Notes: a model not told the origin generated them from the sequence alone. A DNA stretch of 64,000 nt from Chloroflexota bacterium (GCA_902812455.1 CADDZH010000002.1:1-64000), one strand, 5' to 3'; positions 16,236 to 25,195 are shown, counted from the first letter of the stretch. Numbers and translations are program-made.

Positions 16236-17501
16236 TCACAGGTTTTCGCTCCTGTGTTCTTCTTTATGGACTGCTGCAAGCGGTTGCGCCTGGCGAATAG
16301 GTGCGTTGAGTGTTGCTCCTAGCGCTAGAAGGAGAAGCCCAATCCCAAAGATCAGCACTGTCGGCACGGCTCCAAAGCGTTGAAGGAGAACGCCTGTCAG
16401 AGCTTGCCCTAGAGCCATCAAACAATACATGATCAGGCGGAAGGCACTATTCACTCGCCCTTGTAACAGATCAGGGATCAGGGCCAGACGATAGCTCAAT
16501 TGAACAACATCGTAAATCGGACTGATGAAGAAAAAGCCCGTTGTGATAGCCGCGAGAATGATCAGGCTCGGCCCGAAAACATACAAGGCCCAGAGGAAGG
16601 CGTAGAGCCAACAGGCGCTCAGAATCACCTGGCCGAAGCTGAAGCGACGCTGAAAGAACGGGCCGGCCAGCGCGCCGAGAATCCCTCCAACCCCTGCGAT
16701 AGCAAAGATGAACCCAATGGCGAGCGGCGCAGCATGTTGCTGCCGCGCTAAGACAATGACCAGTAATGTTTGCCCCGCAAACACGAAGTTGAATCCTCCT
16801 CCTAGGAGCGCCATGGCACGAATAAGAGGTTGCTGCCAAAGCCAGTGCAGTCCTTCTCCAATCTCTCGATGCAGTTTGCGCCGGCGAACTATCCGTTCCT
16901 GCTGAAACGTGACTCGTATCCAGCATAAAGACAGGGCTGAGCACACATAGGAGATCGCGTCTGCCAGGAAAGGAAGCATTTGCCCGATCTGGTAGAGTAG
17001 TCCTCCCAGGGGAGGACCAAGCAGGAGGGCCGTGTTTTCCATGCCCTCGTTCCAGGCGGTTGCTGTGGGAAGCTGTTCTTGAGGAACCACGCGAGGCAGG
17101 CACGCGGTCTCGGCGAGGTTAAAAAACACAAAGAGGGTTCCTTCAAGCAAGGAGACCAGATAAAGCTGGATCACTGTCAAATAACCGAGCGCGCCTACAA
17201 GGGGGATGCTACCCAGGATTACCGCCCGTCCGAGATCGCACAGGATCATCACACGCTTGCGGTTCCAGCGATCCACAAGCGCACCTGCTGGTAAACTGAG
17301 GAACAGATAGGGGATGGTACGGAGCGCCGTGACGAAACCTGCCTGAGCAGGAGAACCTGTCAATGCAAGCACAAGCAAGGGGAGGGCCAGTTGAGAAGCC
17401 TGGGTGCCTAGCGAAGAGACAGCTTGACCACTCCACAGAAGGAGATAGTCCCTATTCCGCCATAATGCCACTCTGCGGGGAGATGACACTTTCGCACTCA
17501 T
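16236..17501 (-). CDS. MFS exporter (MFS_3 type), second paralogue
   Basis: A 421-residue transporter with 12 helices, related to the one at 8254-9516. LWRNRDYLLLWSGQAVSSLG near residue 12 and GALVDRWNRKRVMI are the family marks. It is probably a drug or siderophore exporter. The start is the ATG at 17501 with AGGAAA upstream; a TTG one codon earlier is in frame. It stands alone between GH31 (convergent) and TauE/SafE (divergent). Confidence 0.87.
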   Translation of the reverse strand: MSAKVSSPRRVALWRNRDYLLLWSGQAVSSLGTQASQLALPLLVLALTGSPAQAGFVTALRTIPYLFLSLPAGALVDRWNRKRVMILCDLGRAVILGSIPLVGALGYLTVIQLYLVSLLEGTLFVFFNLAETACLPRVVPQEQLPTATAWNEGMENTALLLGPPLGGLLYQIGQMLPFLADAISYVCSALSLCWIRVTFQQERIVRRRKLHREIGEGLHWLWQQPLIRAMALLGGGFNFVFAGQTLLVIVLARQQHAAPLAIGFIFAIAGVGGILGALAGPFFQRRFSFGQVILSACWLYAFLWALYVFGPSLIILAAITTGFFFISPIYDVVQLSYRLALIPDLLQGRVNSAFRLIMYCLMALGQALTGVLLQRFGAVPTVLIFGIGLLLLALGATLNAPIRQAQPLAAVHKEEHRSENL

Positions 17502-17829
17502 CAATGGTTTCCTGCCAGCGTATAGAGTTGCACCACGAGTGATTTGCTTCTTCCTCTGAAAGGATACCGGATTCTTCTATAAATGTCCAATACTATTCTT
17601 TCCTCTTCCCCTTGAGCAACCACGTGAACACCTGCTCCTTTGCGGCGGCCGGCAGCTTACGTAGGTCACCTCTTATTGCATGAGATAACTTGCACCATGC
17701 TGAAACATAACGATACATAATGATACATGTATGTAACAGGCATTGCATTTTCTTTTTCTGCCCATTTCGTGGACAAGTTGTGTTTTACATCTGAATGTAG
17801 CTAAAATGGCCAGTTAAAATCATACCCCC

Positions 17830-17858
17830 TTGACAAACATCAATTTACATGGTACTCT
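17830..17858 (+). promoter_or_regulatory. Sigma-70-type promoter for the TauE/SafE gene
   Basis: TTGACA (17830-17835), a 17-base spacer, then TACTCT (17853-17858), about 70 bp before the start codon. A second -10-like TATAAT is at 17904-17909 but its -35 is weak. The remaining part of 17502-17935 shows nothing else. Confidence 0.6.
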
Positions 17859-17935
17859 CTGCTTAGAAATTGTAACAGCAGTTTCAATTACGAAATTGAG
17901 CCTTATAATACACTCTATGCTTTAAGAGGTGTCCA

Positions 17936-18772
17936 TTGGATTATCGTATTTCGATTATTGGATTGTTTATCGGCTTTCTTGTTGGCCTGACAGGGATGGG
18001 CGGGGGAGCTTTGCTCGCCCCTATTATGATCCTTGTCTTACGAGTCCCACCCGTGTGGGCAGTCGGTACCGACAATGCCTATTCCGCAGTAACGAAAGCC
18101 TTTGGCTCTTTTGTCCATATTCAACAGAAAAGCTTCAGCTTAAAAAATCTCAAAATCGCCCTCTGGCTCGCCTGTGGCAGCGTTCCCGCGACCGTCCTCG
18201 GCGTGGAGTTCGTGCAGTATATCCGCAGGCATTATGGTGACCTGATCAACACTATCATTCTTCGTGGCATCGGATTCACTTTGATCCTGGTCGCAGTATT
18301 ACTTGTGGCAAAACCCTATATCATGCGCTGGCTTGACCGCAAACGAGCGGAGGAGCAGAAAGAGGCCGCCTTAAAAGGCGAGACGGTGCCGGTTGAGGAA
18401 AATAGCCGCTGGGAAAAGCGCTATCGCCCTCTTGTCACGGTGCTGGTTGGAGCCATCGTTGGCTTCCTCGTCGGATTAACATCTGTAGGAAGCGGCACGC
18501 TGATTATCGTTGCTCTTGCCTTCCTCTTCCCCCGGCTCTCTTCTAAAGAACTCGTGGGAGCAGATATCGTTCACGCAGTGATGTTGCATATCGCCGGAGC
18601 GGTCGCATACTTTAACGCCGGTACTATCAACTGGACCATTGTAGGGCTGCTGCTTATTGGATCACTGCCAGGGGTCTTCTTTGGCAGCAAGTTGAGCAAG
18701 TACATGCCAGATCGTATCATGCGCCCGGTGCTGGCCACCGTGCTCGTGGTCTCAGGCTGGAAGCTGATTTAG
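17936..18772 (+). CDS. Sulfite exporter TauE/SafE family permease
   Basis: A 278-residue integral membrane protein with about eight helices in two repeated halves. Each half has the glycine-rich motif of the family: GFLVGLTGMGGGALLAP near residue 14 and VGAIVGFLVGLTSVGSGTL near residue 170. The family moves sulfite, sulfoacetate or other organic anions across the inner membrane. The start is a TTG, preceded by AGAGGTG; no ATG or GTG in frame precedes the first helix. A strong terminator follows, so it is a single-gene unit. Confidence 0.88.
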   Translation: MDYRISIIGLFIGFLVGLTGMGGGALLAPIMILVLRVPPVWAVGTDNAYSAVTKAFGSFVHIQQKSFSLKNLKIALWLACGSVPATVLGVEFVQYIRRHYGDLINTIILRGIGFTLILVAVLLVAKPYIMRWLDRKRAEEQKEAALKGETVPVEENSRWEKRYRPLVTVLVGAIVGFLVGLTSVGSGTLIIVALAFLFPRLSSKELVGADIVHAVMLHIAGAVAYFNAGTINWTIVGLLLIGSLPGVFFGSKLSKYMPDRIMRPVLATVLVVSGWKLI

Positions 18773-18817
18773 GAGATATCTTCAAAACGATTCGACTTTC
18801 GGCGCTCTATCAGATAA

Positions 18818-18850
18818 AATAGTCAGGGTTCATCATCCTGACTATTTTTA
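18818..18850 (+). terminator. Intrinsic terminator of the TauE/SafE gene
   Basis: AAATAGTCAGG pairs with CCTGACTATTT over 11 bp with an eight-base loop, and the 3' arm runs into TTTTTA. It lies 45 bp after the stop codon. Confidence 0.85.
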
Positions 18851-18929
18851 TATCAAGTGGTCTGTTGCCCAAACATGTAGTGGCTTCCCTTGTGGGAGCC
18901 AGGGTTCCACCTGGGAAGAGGAAGAGATC

Positions 18930-19721
18930 ATGCGCTGTCCCTATTGTGGCTTTGAAAATGCAAGTTCTGAGGTCTACTGCGAGCAGTGCGGGCTACTTCT
19001 GCAAAATAATACGCAATATGAGGCTGATCAATCAGTATTCATCACCCCTCCGCCGTACTCACCTGAGCAAGTCTCCTATAGGGAGTTTCCAGCGTCTCCA
19101 ACCGAGCAATCAGCATATCAGGATGCTTCGTCTTATACGCCAGATCAGCCCCAATATACATCGCTTGTCTCCAACATTCTCGCTCAACCGCACTACACCG
19201 CTCCGCCCCCTCCACCATCGAATGGACACAATACACCCCTGCCGCCTCCCATTATCTCACGCCCGGCATTTATCCCACCAGACACGGAATATGGAGCGCA
19301 TGAAGCGGAAGCTGAACTGCTCGAGAGCCAGGCAGTCCCTCACCCCGGCGCTCAATCTCTGCTCGCCAGAGTTATCCGGGGCCTTGTTTACTTCCTGGCG
19401 CTCCTCATTGCAGCAACTGGACTACTCATAGCTCTATTCGCATTTCAGGTGCCCCTGCTAGACATCCTGGGACTGGTTCTCTGGCCGGTCATGCTTGTCG
19501 CCGGGATTGTTCTCTTCATAGTTGTCCAGGCAAGGCGCCGGGTACAGCGACTACACTTCCCACAGTTCCTCTTAGGGCTTTTTGCTGCAACATGTGCGGC
19601 ATGTATAGCTTTTGTCGTGGACGCTCTGGCCCTGGTCAATGCAAAACCGCTGTTAGTGTTTGTTGCCGGTCTGATTATCATGCTCTATGGTCTGGGGCTA
19701 GCAGCGATTGCGTTACTGTGA
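18930..19721 (+). CDS. Zinc-ribbon membrane protein
   Basis: A 263-residue protein. The N-terminus is a zinc ribbon with two CxxC pairs (MRCPYCGFENASS and CEQCGLLL). A Pro/Tyr/Gln-rich disordered linker of about 120 residues follows, and then four hydrophobic helices from about residue 150 to the end. Such zinc-ribbon plus membrane architectures are common in Chloroflexota and actinobacteria and have no assigned function. Its 3' end overlaps that of the convergent valyl-tRNA synthetase by 44 bp. Confidence 0.8.
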   Translation: MRCPYCGFENASSEVYCEQCGLLLQNNTQYEADQSVFITPPPYSPEQVSYREFPASPTEQSAYQDASSYTPDQPQYTSLVSNILAQPHYTAPPPPPSNGHNTPLPPPIISRPAFIPPDTEYGAHEAEAELLESQAVPHPGAQSLLARVIRGLVYFLALLIAATGLLIALFAFQVPLLDILGLVLWPVMLVAGIVLFIVVQARRRVQRLHFPQFLLGLFAATCAACIAFVVDALALVNAKPLLVFVAGLIIMLYGLGLAAIALL

Positions 19722-21708
19722 CCAGCACTTCACCTGGGCCTGGCGCATGGTTATCCTCGTTGCCTCTATAATCATCCAGGATGATATGCTTTGCTCGTGT
19801 GGCACTTTTCAGATCGGCCAGTATAGCTTCCAGGGCAGCGCTCTGGGCTGGCGGAGCAGTGACGTGCAGGGTTTCAAGCTCGGCGCCAATAGACAATCCC
19901 CGCTCGGCTTTGTAGCGGCGAACCTGGTGCAATAGCTCCAAGAACGTCTTGCCGATTTCCTCGGCTGCGGGATCAATCCACTCTGGATGCTCCAGCGGCC
20001 ATGAAGAACGATGAATGGATGACGCTCCATCCCACCTGCGGAATAGCCCCTGGTAAATCTCCTCAGTGATATACGGGAGATAGGGCGCCAGCATCTTCAG
20101 AACGCTCAACAGCACATGGTAGAGTGTCCATTGCGCTGCCTGTCGTTCGAGGGTCTTTTGACCATAGAGGCGAGATTTTGCCAGTTCCAGGTAGTTATCA
20201 CACAGGTCAGACCAGAAGAAACGCTCGATGTCCGCCCGGGCAGCCGCGTACTCATAAGCATTCAATGCCGCTGTAGCGCTCGAGATGGTCTGCGCCAGGC
20301 GCGAGAGCAGCCAGCGATCCGTAGGCAGCAGGGTTCCAGGCCCTGCGGCAGGATCAAAGTCCTCCAGGCGACTTCCTGCGAAACGGCTGGCATTCCAGAG
20401 CTTGGTGACCAGGCGCTGGCCAATCGCTATGATCTCAGGGCTGAATGGGCTGTCCATCCCTGTTTTGCCGCTTGTGGCCCAGTAGCGCATGGCATCGGCA
20501 GATTCCTGCTCGATAACTTCCATGGGGGCGACCTCGTGGTGCTCCTTCGACTTGGAGAGCTTGCGCCGATCAGCCGATAGGCCAAAACCGGAGATCATGA
20601 TATCTCGCCAGGGAATATTGCCTGTGTGATAGAGCGACTTGACGATGGTGTAGAAGGCCCACGTGCGAATAATATCATGCGCCTGGGGCCGCATACTGGC
20701 CGGAAAGTGCTGCGCAAACCAGGCAGGATCATCTGGCCAGCGAGCAAGAATCAACGGCGTGCAGGACGAGGTGGCCCAGGTATCCATGATATCCGGCTCC
20801 GGCTCAACATCGGTCGATCCACAGGAGCACGGCGTCATAGGCCTGGATATTTGCGGGTCAACCGGCAATTGCTCCCAGGTAGCCAGGATCGTCTCACCGC
20901 ATGACCGGCATATCCAGGCTGGGAAGGGAACGCCGAAGTAGCGCTGGCGCGAGATGCACCAGTCCCACTGGAGATGCTCAACCCAGTGTTCGTAGCGGAT
21001 ACGCATGTGCTCAGGATGCCAGCGAATCTGGCGCCCGGCCTCCAGGAAGCGCTCTTTCTGATCCAGGATGCGAATAAACCACTGGCGTGTATGCAGGTAT
21101 TCGACAGGCGTCCCACAGCGCTCATGAGTCCCAGCATCGTCCGTGTCATTGACCTCGGCCTGGGCTATCGCAGTCTGGCATTCAGGGCACCAGAGCGTTG
21201 GCGCTTGCTGGGTATAGGCCAGGCCCGCGCGATACAACTGGATGAACGACCATTGTGAGACGCGCCGAGCTTCTGCTGAGATGGTAGAATAGCGATAGCG
21301 CCAGTCAACGCTCAGCCCTAAGCGTCGCCAGAGCGCCTCAAAGCGATCTTCGGTCTGCTGTGTCAGATCGAGGCAAGCGTCGATAAAGGCCTCGCGGCCC
21401 ATCTCAATCGCCTTGTGTTTGATAGTTTTCTCGACAAAGCGCTCTGTGGCCAAGCCATTGTCATCAAAGCCCATTGGATAGAAGACACGGTCACCACGCA
21501 TGCGCCGGTAACGAGCGATGACATCGGCCTGTGTGTAAGAATAGCAGTGGCCGATGTGCAACTGGCCAGAAACGGTTGGCGGCGGCGTATCGATGGTAAA
21601 GATCGGGCCTGAGCCGCCCGGATCAAAGGCGTAGGTGCCGACTTCGGCCCAGAAGCGAGCCCACTTCGGCTCGGCCTCATGGAAGTTGTAACGATTGGGC
21701 AAGATCAT
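19678..21708 (-). CDS. valS: Valyl-tRNA synthetase, short form without CP1 editing domain
   Basis: A 676-residue class I aminoacyl-tRNA synthetase that charges tRNA-Val. The ATP signature is PPPTVSGQLHIGH, the KMSKS loop reads KLSKSK, and DWCISRQRYFGVPFP and MDTWATSSCTP mark it as ValRS of the archaeal-like type. Normal ValRS is about 880 residues, with a CP1 editing domain of about 200-250 residues after the first zinc ribbon. Here the chain goes from CPECQTAIAQAEV through about 15 residues straight to PVEYLHTRQWF, so CP1 and its Thr-hydrolysing site are missing. The anticodon-binding domain is present and the C-terminal coiled coil is short or absent. The start at 21708 has AAGGAG nine bases upstream. 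A T-box leader controls it. Confidence 0.88.
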   Translation of the reverse strand: MILPNRYNFHEAEPKWARFWAEVGTYAFDPGGSGPIFTIDTPPPTVSGQLHIGHCYSYTQADVIARYRRMRGDRVFYPMGFDDNGLATERFVEKTIKHKAIEMGREAFIDACLDLTQQTEDRFEALWRRLGLSVDWRYRYSTISAEARRVSQWSFIQLYRAGLAYTQQAPTLWCPECQTAIAQAEVNDTDDAGTHERCGTPVEYLHTRQWFIRILDQKERFLEAGRQIRWHPEHMRIRYEHWVEHLQWDWCISRQRYFGVPFPAWICRSCGETILATWEQLPVDPQISRPMTPCSCGSTDVEPEPDIMDTWATSSCTPLILARWPDDPAWFAQHFPASMRPQAHDIIRTWAFYTIVKSLYHTGNIPWRDIMISGFGLSADRRKLSKSKEHHEVAPMEVIEQESADAMRYWATSGKTGMDSPFSPEIIAIGQRLVTKLWNASRFAGSRLEDFDPAAGPGTLLPTDRWLLSRLAQTISSATAALNAYEYAAARADIERFFWSDLCDNYLELAKSRLYGQKTLERQAAQWTLYHVLLSVLKMLAPYLPYITEEIYQGLFRRWDGASSIHRSSWPLEHPEWIDPAAEEIGKTFLELLHQVRRYKAERGLSIGAELETLHVTAPPAQSAALEAILADLKSATRAKHIILDDYRGNEDNHAPGPGEVLVTVTQSLLAPDHRA

Positions 21709-22009
21709 GATGATACTCTCCTTCGTGATACTAAAAAACGCTGCCTCCTCGCAAGGACGAGGGCAGCGCTCGTGGTACCACCTTGATTCGACACGTGGCA
21801 CGCCCAACTCACTTCGTGCCAGGTATCCTCACAGCAGCGATAACGGGCTATCCCGGAATACCTTACGACAGGCGTTTTCAGGTATTCGACTTCCGAGCCA
21901 CGTTCGAGGTTCGCTGCTGGAGGAGGCTCGCACCCGGTGACCTCCATTCTCTGGCAGCCCGATTCCCCCTACTCCGCTCGTTCAAAGTCCTTGATTTCTT
22001 TATTCTGTG
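21709..22009 (-). promoter_or_regulatory. T-box riboswitch leader of the valyl-tRNA synthetase gene
   Basis: The leader carries the conserved T-box sequence AAGGTGGTACCACG (21771-21784, minus strand), whose UGGU would pair with the ACCA end of uncharged tRNA-Val. Stem I can be drawn with CGAGC (21976-21980) pairing GCTCG (21894-21898) and an inner GCTGC/GCAGC helix, with AGAGAA inside. A GUG valine codon at 21899-21901, preceded by GAAC, is the best candidate specifier. A terminator that overlaps the T-box region precedes the start codon. Uncharged tRNA-Val would promote read-through. Confidence 0.88.
21733..21768 (-). terminator. Regulated terminator of the T-box leader
   Basis: On the minus strand CGCTGCC pairs with GGCAGCG, with an inner CTCGTCC/GCGAGGA-like helix, and is followed by six T residues. 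It directly follows the T-box sequence, as expected for the terminator/antiterminator switch. Confidence 0.85.
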
Positions 22010-22014
22010 TTAAC

Positions 22015-22044
22015 ACTATACCCTGCTTTAAGGCCATTTGTCAA
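22015..22044 (-). promoter_or_regulatory. Promoter of the valS T-box leader
   Basis: On the minus strand TTGACA (22039-22044) and TATAGT (22015-22020) are 18 bases apart, placing the transcript start near 22008 and giving a leader of about 300 nt. Confidence 0.75.
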
Positions 22045-22061
22045 GGGAAAAGGCTGAGATC

Positions 22062-22173
22062 CACTCATAATTCAGAGGTGCAGGGGACAGAGTCCCCTGC
22101 CGGGGTGCGGGGTGTCCCCGCGCTCACTCTCTCCCCACAGCGGGACGCAGGCCCGCCAAATTAATTATGAGTG
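22062..22173. mobile_element. MITE-like element with 11-bp terminal inverted repeats
   Basis: CACTCATAATT (22062-22072) is matched exactly by its reverse complement at 22163-22173. The 112-bp interior is GC-rich and palindromic (GGGGAC/GTCCCC, CGGGGTGCGGGG, GCGGGACGCAGGCCCGC) and non-coding. It inserted next to the valS promoter. No transposase is in the window. Confidence 0.55.
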
Positions 22174-22268
22174 AATATCAGAAAAGACACTATTGAAACA
22201 CTTTATGGGAGCAGAGCGTCTATGTAATTGTACAGGCATCGCATGAAAGCAAGTATAAGGAGAAACAT

Positions 22269-22604
22269 ATGCCACAGTGGAGTCAAAAGGATGTGCATAA
22301 GCATATGCACGTGGTTTCTGCTGACGATCAGGATGTTGGTCATATAGCAGAGGTTTACGAAGATTCGTTCCTCGTTCACAAGGGATATTTCTTCCCCGCA
22401 GACCGCTACATCCCTTACAGTGCCATTGATAGTGTCCAGAGCGACAAAGTGAGGCTCACGATGAGCGCCGATGAAGTGAAGGATAAGGAGTGGGAGAAGC
22501 GTCCAGATTACGAGGAGCACCCGGGAGACCCATTACAGCTCTTCTATGATAGAGGGCATGGCGTTTCTGATCCATTTGATCCGGCAAACCCGGATCAGCC
22601 ATAA
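22269..22604 (+). CDS. Small protein with PRC-barrel/DUF2171-like features
   Basis: A 111-residue acidic cytoplasmic protein. The first 70 residues (HVVSADDQDVGHIAEVYEDS, then FFPADRYIPYSAIDSV) look like the DUF2171/PRC-barrel group of small beta-barrels, often stress-related; this is a moderate match by eye. The C-terminus is charged and Pro/Asp-rich. The ATG is preceded by AAGGAG at six bases. It is monocistronic. Confidence 0.65.
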   Translation: MPQWSQKDVHKHMHVVSADDQDVGHIAEVYEDSFLVHKGYFFPADRYIPYSAIDSVQSDKVRLTMSADEVKDKEWEKRPDYEEHPGDPLQLFYDRGHGVSDPFDPANPDQP

Positions 22605-22927
22605 AGTCAAACATAACAATCCGTTCCATATCTGCGACCATCCTGTCCTCTCGATACGTATATATATGTGAGAGGCATAAATAGCAGAGCGCATCGCGCA
22701 AAACGGGTTCGATAGAAGATACAGTCAGAACCTGACCTGTTTTAAGGTAATCACCTGATGTGAAGCCTGCCGTCTATTCTTTACAATGTAGGAGGAAAGA
22801 AAGGAATAGATGAGTGGGTTATACATGGCCTAGTATGTAGCTCAGCCTATATATGCTGACCACGATGCCAGGCGGAGTCCGGCAAGCTGATTTTGCCGGC
22901 AAGTTTCCCCGAAGGGAGCGTGGAATT
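22605..22927. other. Intergenic region before the sigma factor, no gene seen
   Basis: No plausible gene, repeat or RNA structure is recognised. The region must hold the sigma factor promoter; no clear -35/-10 pair stands out. The reading frame that runs upstream of 22928 lacks a ribosome site. Confidence 0.4.
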
Positions 22928-24049
22928 ATGGCTATTGCTGAACCTGCCAGCGGCGCACGTGTAGACGTAGCGACCAGGCGCCCTCCAACAACGGCAGTGT
23001 TTTCTCCTGTCCCAGCGCACGATTTTGATATGGATGGAGATTTATCGCCAGGCACAAGGGAACCAGAACGCATTACAGAACCGCTTTCTGCATTCGATTC
23101 ATCGTTAGAGGCTGGCGAAACCCTCCTGCTCGATGAAGCTGACGAAAGCAGCGATTTCGATATCTTAGAAGATGAAATCGAACGGCCAAGACGAACACGA
23201 GCGGCTACGCCACGTCAATCGACAGGCGCTGAAGATGCTTTTCAGAGCTACCTACGTGATATTCGTGGGCTTGGCCTGCTTACACATGCCGAAGAAATTG
23301 ACCTGGCGCAACGAGCCGCCTCAGGAGATGAGCAGGCCAAGCGCAAACTGATCGAGTCGAACTTACGTCTTGTTATTGCCATTGCACGTCGCTACACGAG
23401 CACGGGTGTTCCCTTGATCGATCTCATTCAAGAGGGCAATTTAGGGCTTATGCGCGCTGCCGAGAAGTTTGACTATCGCCGGGGCTGCCACTTTGGCACC
23501 TATGCCACGTGGTGGATCCGCCAGGCCGTGAGCCGGGCAGCCGGAGAGCAATCACGCCTGATTCACTTGCCTGAACACGTAGCTACACGGCTACGCAAAG
23601 TACGGCGCGTGGCAGCACAGCTCTCGCAAGAAAACGGTCTCGATCCTCTACCAGAACAGATAGCTGCGGCATGCAACATCGATGTGAACGAGGTGATTGA
23701 CCTGCTGGGTGTGATCGAGCAACCGGTTTCGCTGGATGCCCCGGTTGATGACGATGCCCGTTATTCACTGGGAGACACACTAGAAGATAGCACCACACCT
23801 GCTCCTGCTGAGACGGCGTCGAAGCACCTACTCGGCGAGGAACTGCACCGGGCACTCGCTCTCCTCACACCACGCGAGCGGGCAGTAATCACGCTGCGCT
23901 ACGGCATTGGTGATGGACGCAGTCGCACCCTGCTTGAAGTTGGTAAAGAATTAGGCATTTCCCGCGAGCGAGTCCGGCAACTCGAGGTGGTAGCCCTGAT
24001 GAAGCTACGCAGCGCCAGCGGCAATGTCACCCTGCGGGAGTGCGTGTAG
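22928..24049 (+). CDS. RNA polymerase sigma-70 family factor (RpoD/SigA-like)
   Basis: A 373-residue sigma factor. After an acidic N-terminus of about 100 residues come region 1.2 ([20 protein letters not shown]), region 2 ([40 protein letters not shown]), region 3, and region 4 with [17 protein letters not shown] and the helix-turn-helix [17 protein letters not shown]. It lacks the large non-conserved insert of proteobacterial RpoD and could be the primary factor or a group 2 factor. I start at 22928 because AGGGAG lies nine bases upstream; an earlier in-frame ATG at 22853 has none. An intrinsic terminator follows. Confidence 0.9.
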   Translation: MAIAEPASGARVDVATRRPPTTAVFSPVPAHDFDMDGDLSPGTREPERITEPLSAFDSSLEAGETLLLDEADESSDFDILEDEIERPRRTRAATPRQSTGAEDAFQSYLRDIRGLGLLTHAEEIDLAQRAASGDEQAKRKLIESNLRLVIAIARRYTSTGVPLIDLIQEGNLGLMRAAEKFDYRRGCHFGTYATWWIRQAVSRAAGEQSRLIHLPEHVATRLRKVRRVAAQLSQENGLDPLPEQIAAACNIDVNEVIDLLGVIEQPVSLDAPVDDDARYSLGDTLEDSTTPAPAETASKHLLGEELHRALALLTPRERAVITLRYGIGDGRSRTLLEVGKELGISRERVRQLEVVALMKLRSASGNVTLRECV

Positions 24050-24104
24050 CAATCCTGTTTCTCTATTATTACCCGCAATCATCTTCTTCTCTTCGACCTT
24101 TCCT

Positions 24105-24130
24105 GACGCCCTTTGCGGGCGTCATTTTTT
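24105..24130 (+). terminator. Intrinsic terminator of the sigma factor gene
   Basis: GACGCCC pairs with GGGCGTC around a short loop and is followed by A and six T residues, 55 bp after the stop. Confidence 0.88.
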
Positions 24131-24245
24131 GTGGAAAAATACCTCGACTAATTTGCCAATCTATGTTACACTTCAACCAGAAGCGTTGGGCAATATTCAT
24201 AAACATTGAGCATCATTTTTAACCATATGAGGGGAGACGATATCT

Positions 24246-25106
24246 ATGGCAACTTGTACATCTTGTGGTAGCGATGTTACGGGTATGAAATTTTGCCAGC
24301 AGTGCGGAACGCCTGTGCAGCAGGCAACAAGCACTCCCACTGCTGCATCGACGAGTTTTTGTCCCAATTGCGGCCAGCAGTTAGCTCCAGGCATGCATTT
24401 CTGCCCTAATTGTGGCAGCCAGGTTGGGGCAGACGCGAATCCGCAGGCATCACAACCACAGCCGCAACCAGGCCAGCCAGATTACACCCAGGCTGGGCAG
24501 TATCCACCGCAGCCACAACCACAACAGCCGTACCAGACACAATATGGGCAGCCAGCCTATGGCCAGCCTGGACAACAACCACCTTATGACCCGTCCCAGT
24601 ACGCGCAGCAGCCGGCCTACGGACAGCCACAGTATCCACAACAGGCATATGGCCAACCACAGCCGCAGTACCCGCAATACCAACAGCAGCCTGCCTATCC
24701 CCAGCAGTATCCTCAAGGAGGGTATGGCTCCCAGCAGCCAATGATGGGACAGCAGCCAATGATCTTGCGCTGCCCAACCTGCATGGCTATGTCGCCGCTG
24801 GGGACAGCATCTTGCCCGAGCTGCCGCACCAGCCTGGCAGGCGTTGTACCTACACCAGCAGTGACCGGCGCACCCGGACAGCAAGGCGGCCTGGGCGGCA
24901 TGTTCCAGGGAAATGCCGGAAATATGGCTATGGGTGCTCTTGGAGGCGCTGCTGCAGTTATTGGAGGCGAAATGCTGCTGGGTGGCCTTGAACGCCGTCT
25001 CGAGGGAGATGAGGGTTATGGATATGGCGAGCATCACCACCATCACCACGAAGAAGGTATGTTAGGCGAACTCGGTGAACTTGGAAGAGATATCGGTCTC
25101 CTTTAA
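24246..25106 (+). CDS. Double zinc-ribbon protein with Pro/Gln/Tyr-rich tract and His cluster
   Basis: A 286-residue protein of unknown function. Two zinc ribbons at the N-terminus (CTSCGSDVTGMKFCQQCG and CPNCGQQLAPGMHFCPNCG) are followed by about 110 residues made almost only of Pro, Gln, Tyr, Gly and Ala. A third CxxC pair follows (LRCPTCMAMSPL, CPSCRTS), then a Gly-rich hydrophobic segment (about residues 215-245) and a C-terminus with six consecutive His residues and two Glu. The prion-like tract suggests a disordered, possibly self-associating region; the His cluster could bind metal. AGGGGAG precedes the ATG. Confidence 0.78.
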   Translation: MATCTSCGSDVTGMKFCQQCGTPVQQATSTPTAASTSFCPNCGQQLAPGMHFCPNCGSQVGADANPQASQPQPQPGQPDYTQAGQYPPQPQPQQPYQTQYGQPAYGQPGQQPPYDPSQYAQQPAYGQPQYPQQAYGQPQPQYPQYQQQPAYPQQYPQGGYGSQQPMMGQQPMILRCPTCMAMSPLGTASCPSCRTSLAGVVPTPAVTGAPGQQGGLGGMFQGNAGNMAMGALGGAAAVIGGEMLLGGLERRLEGDEGYGYGEHHHHHHEEGMLGELGELGRDIGLL

Positions 25107-25107
25107 A

Positions 25108-25195
25108 CACAAGGGCGAGGCTTGTCCTCGCCCCTACCCTCAATTCAATCCTTGAATGCAGCCAGGGCGATGGCGAGCATCGCCCCTGCCCTCAA
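25108..25195. repeat. GC-rich hairpin repeats, family C, two units
   Basis: GGGCGAGGCTTGTCCTCGCC (25109-25128) and GGGCGATGGCGAGCATCGCC (25166-25185) are near-perfect palindromes, each followed by CCT(A/G)CCCTCAATT. They lie between the zinc-ribbon gene and the M16 peptidase and may act as 3' hairpins. Confidence 0.7.

Noticed and set aside
24406..25049. Several overlapping ORFs opposite the zinc-ribbon gene
   Set aside because: They arise from the low-complexity Pro/Gln/Tyr codons and have no start signals.
25030..25056. Six-histidine stretch as vector tag contamination
   Set aside because: It is internal to a natural reading frame, flanked by native codons and followed by more protein sequence.
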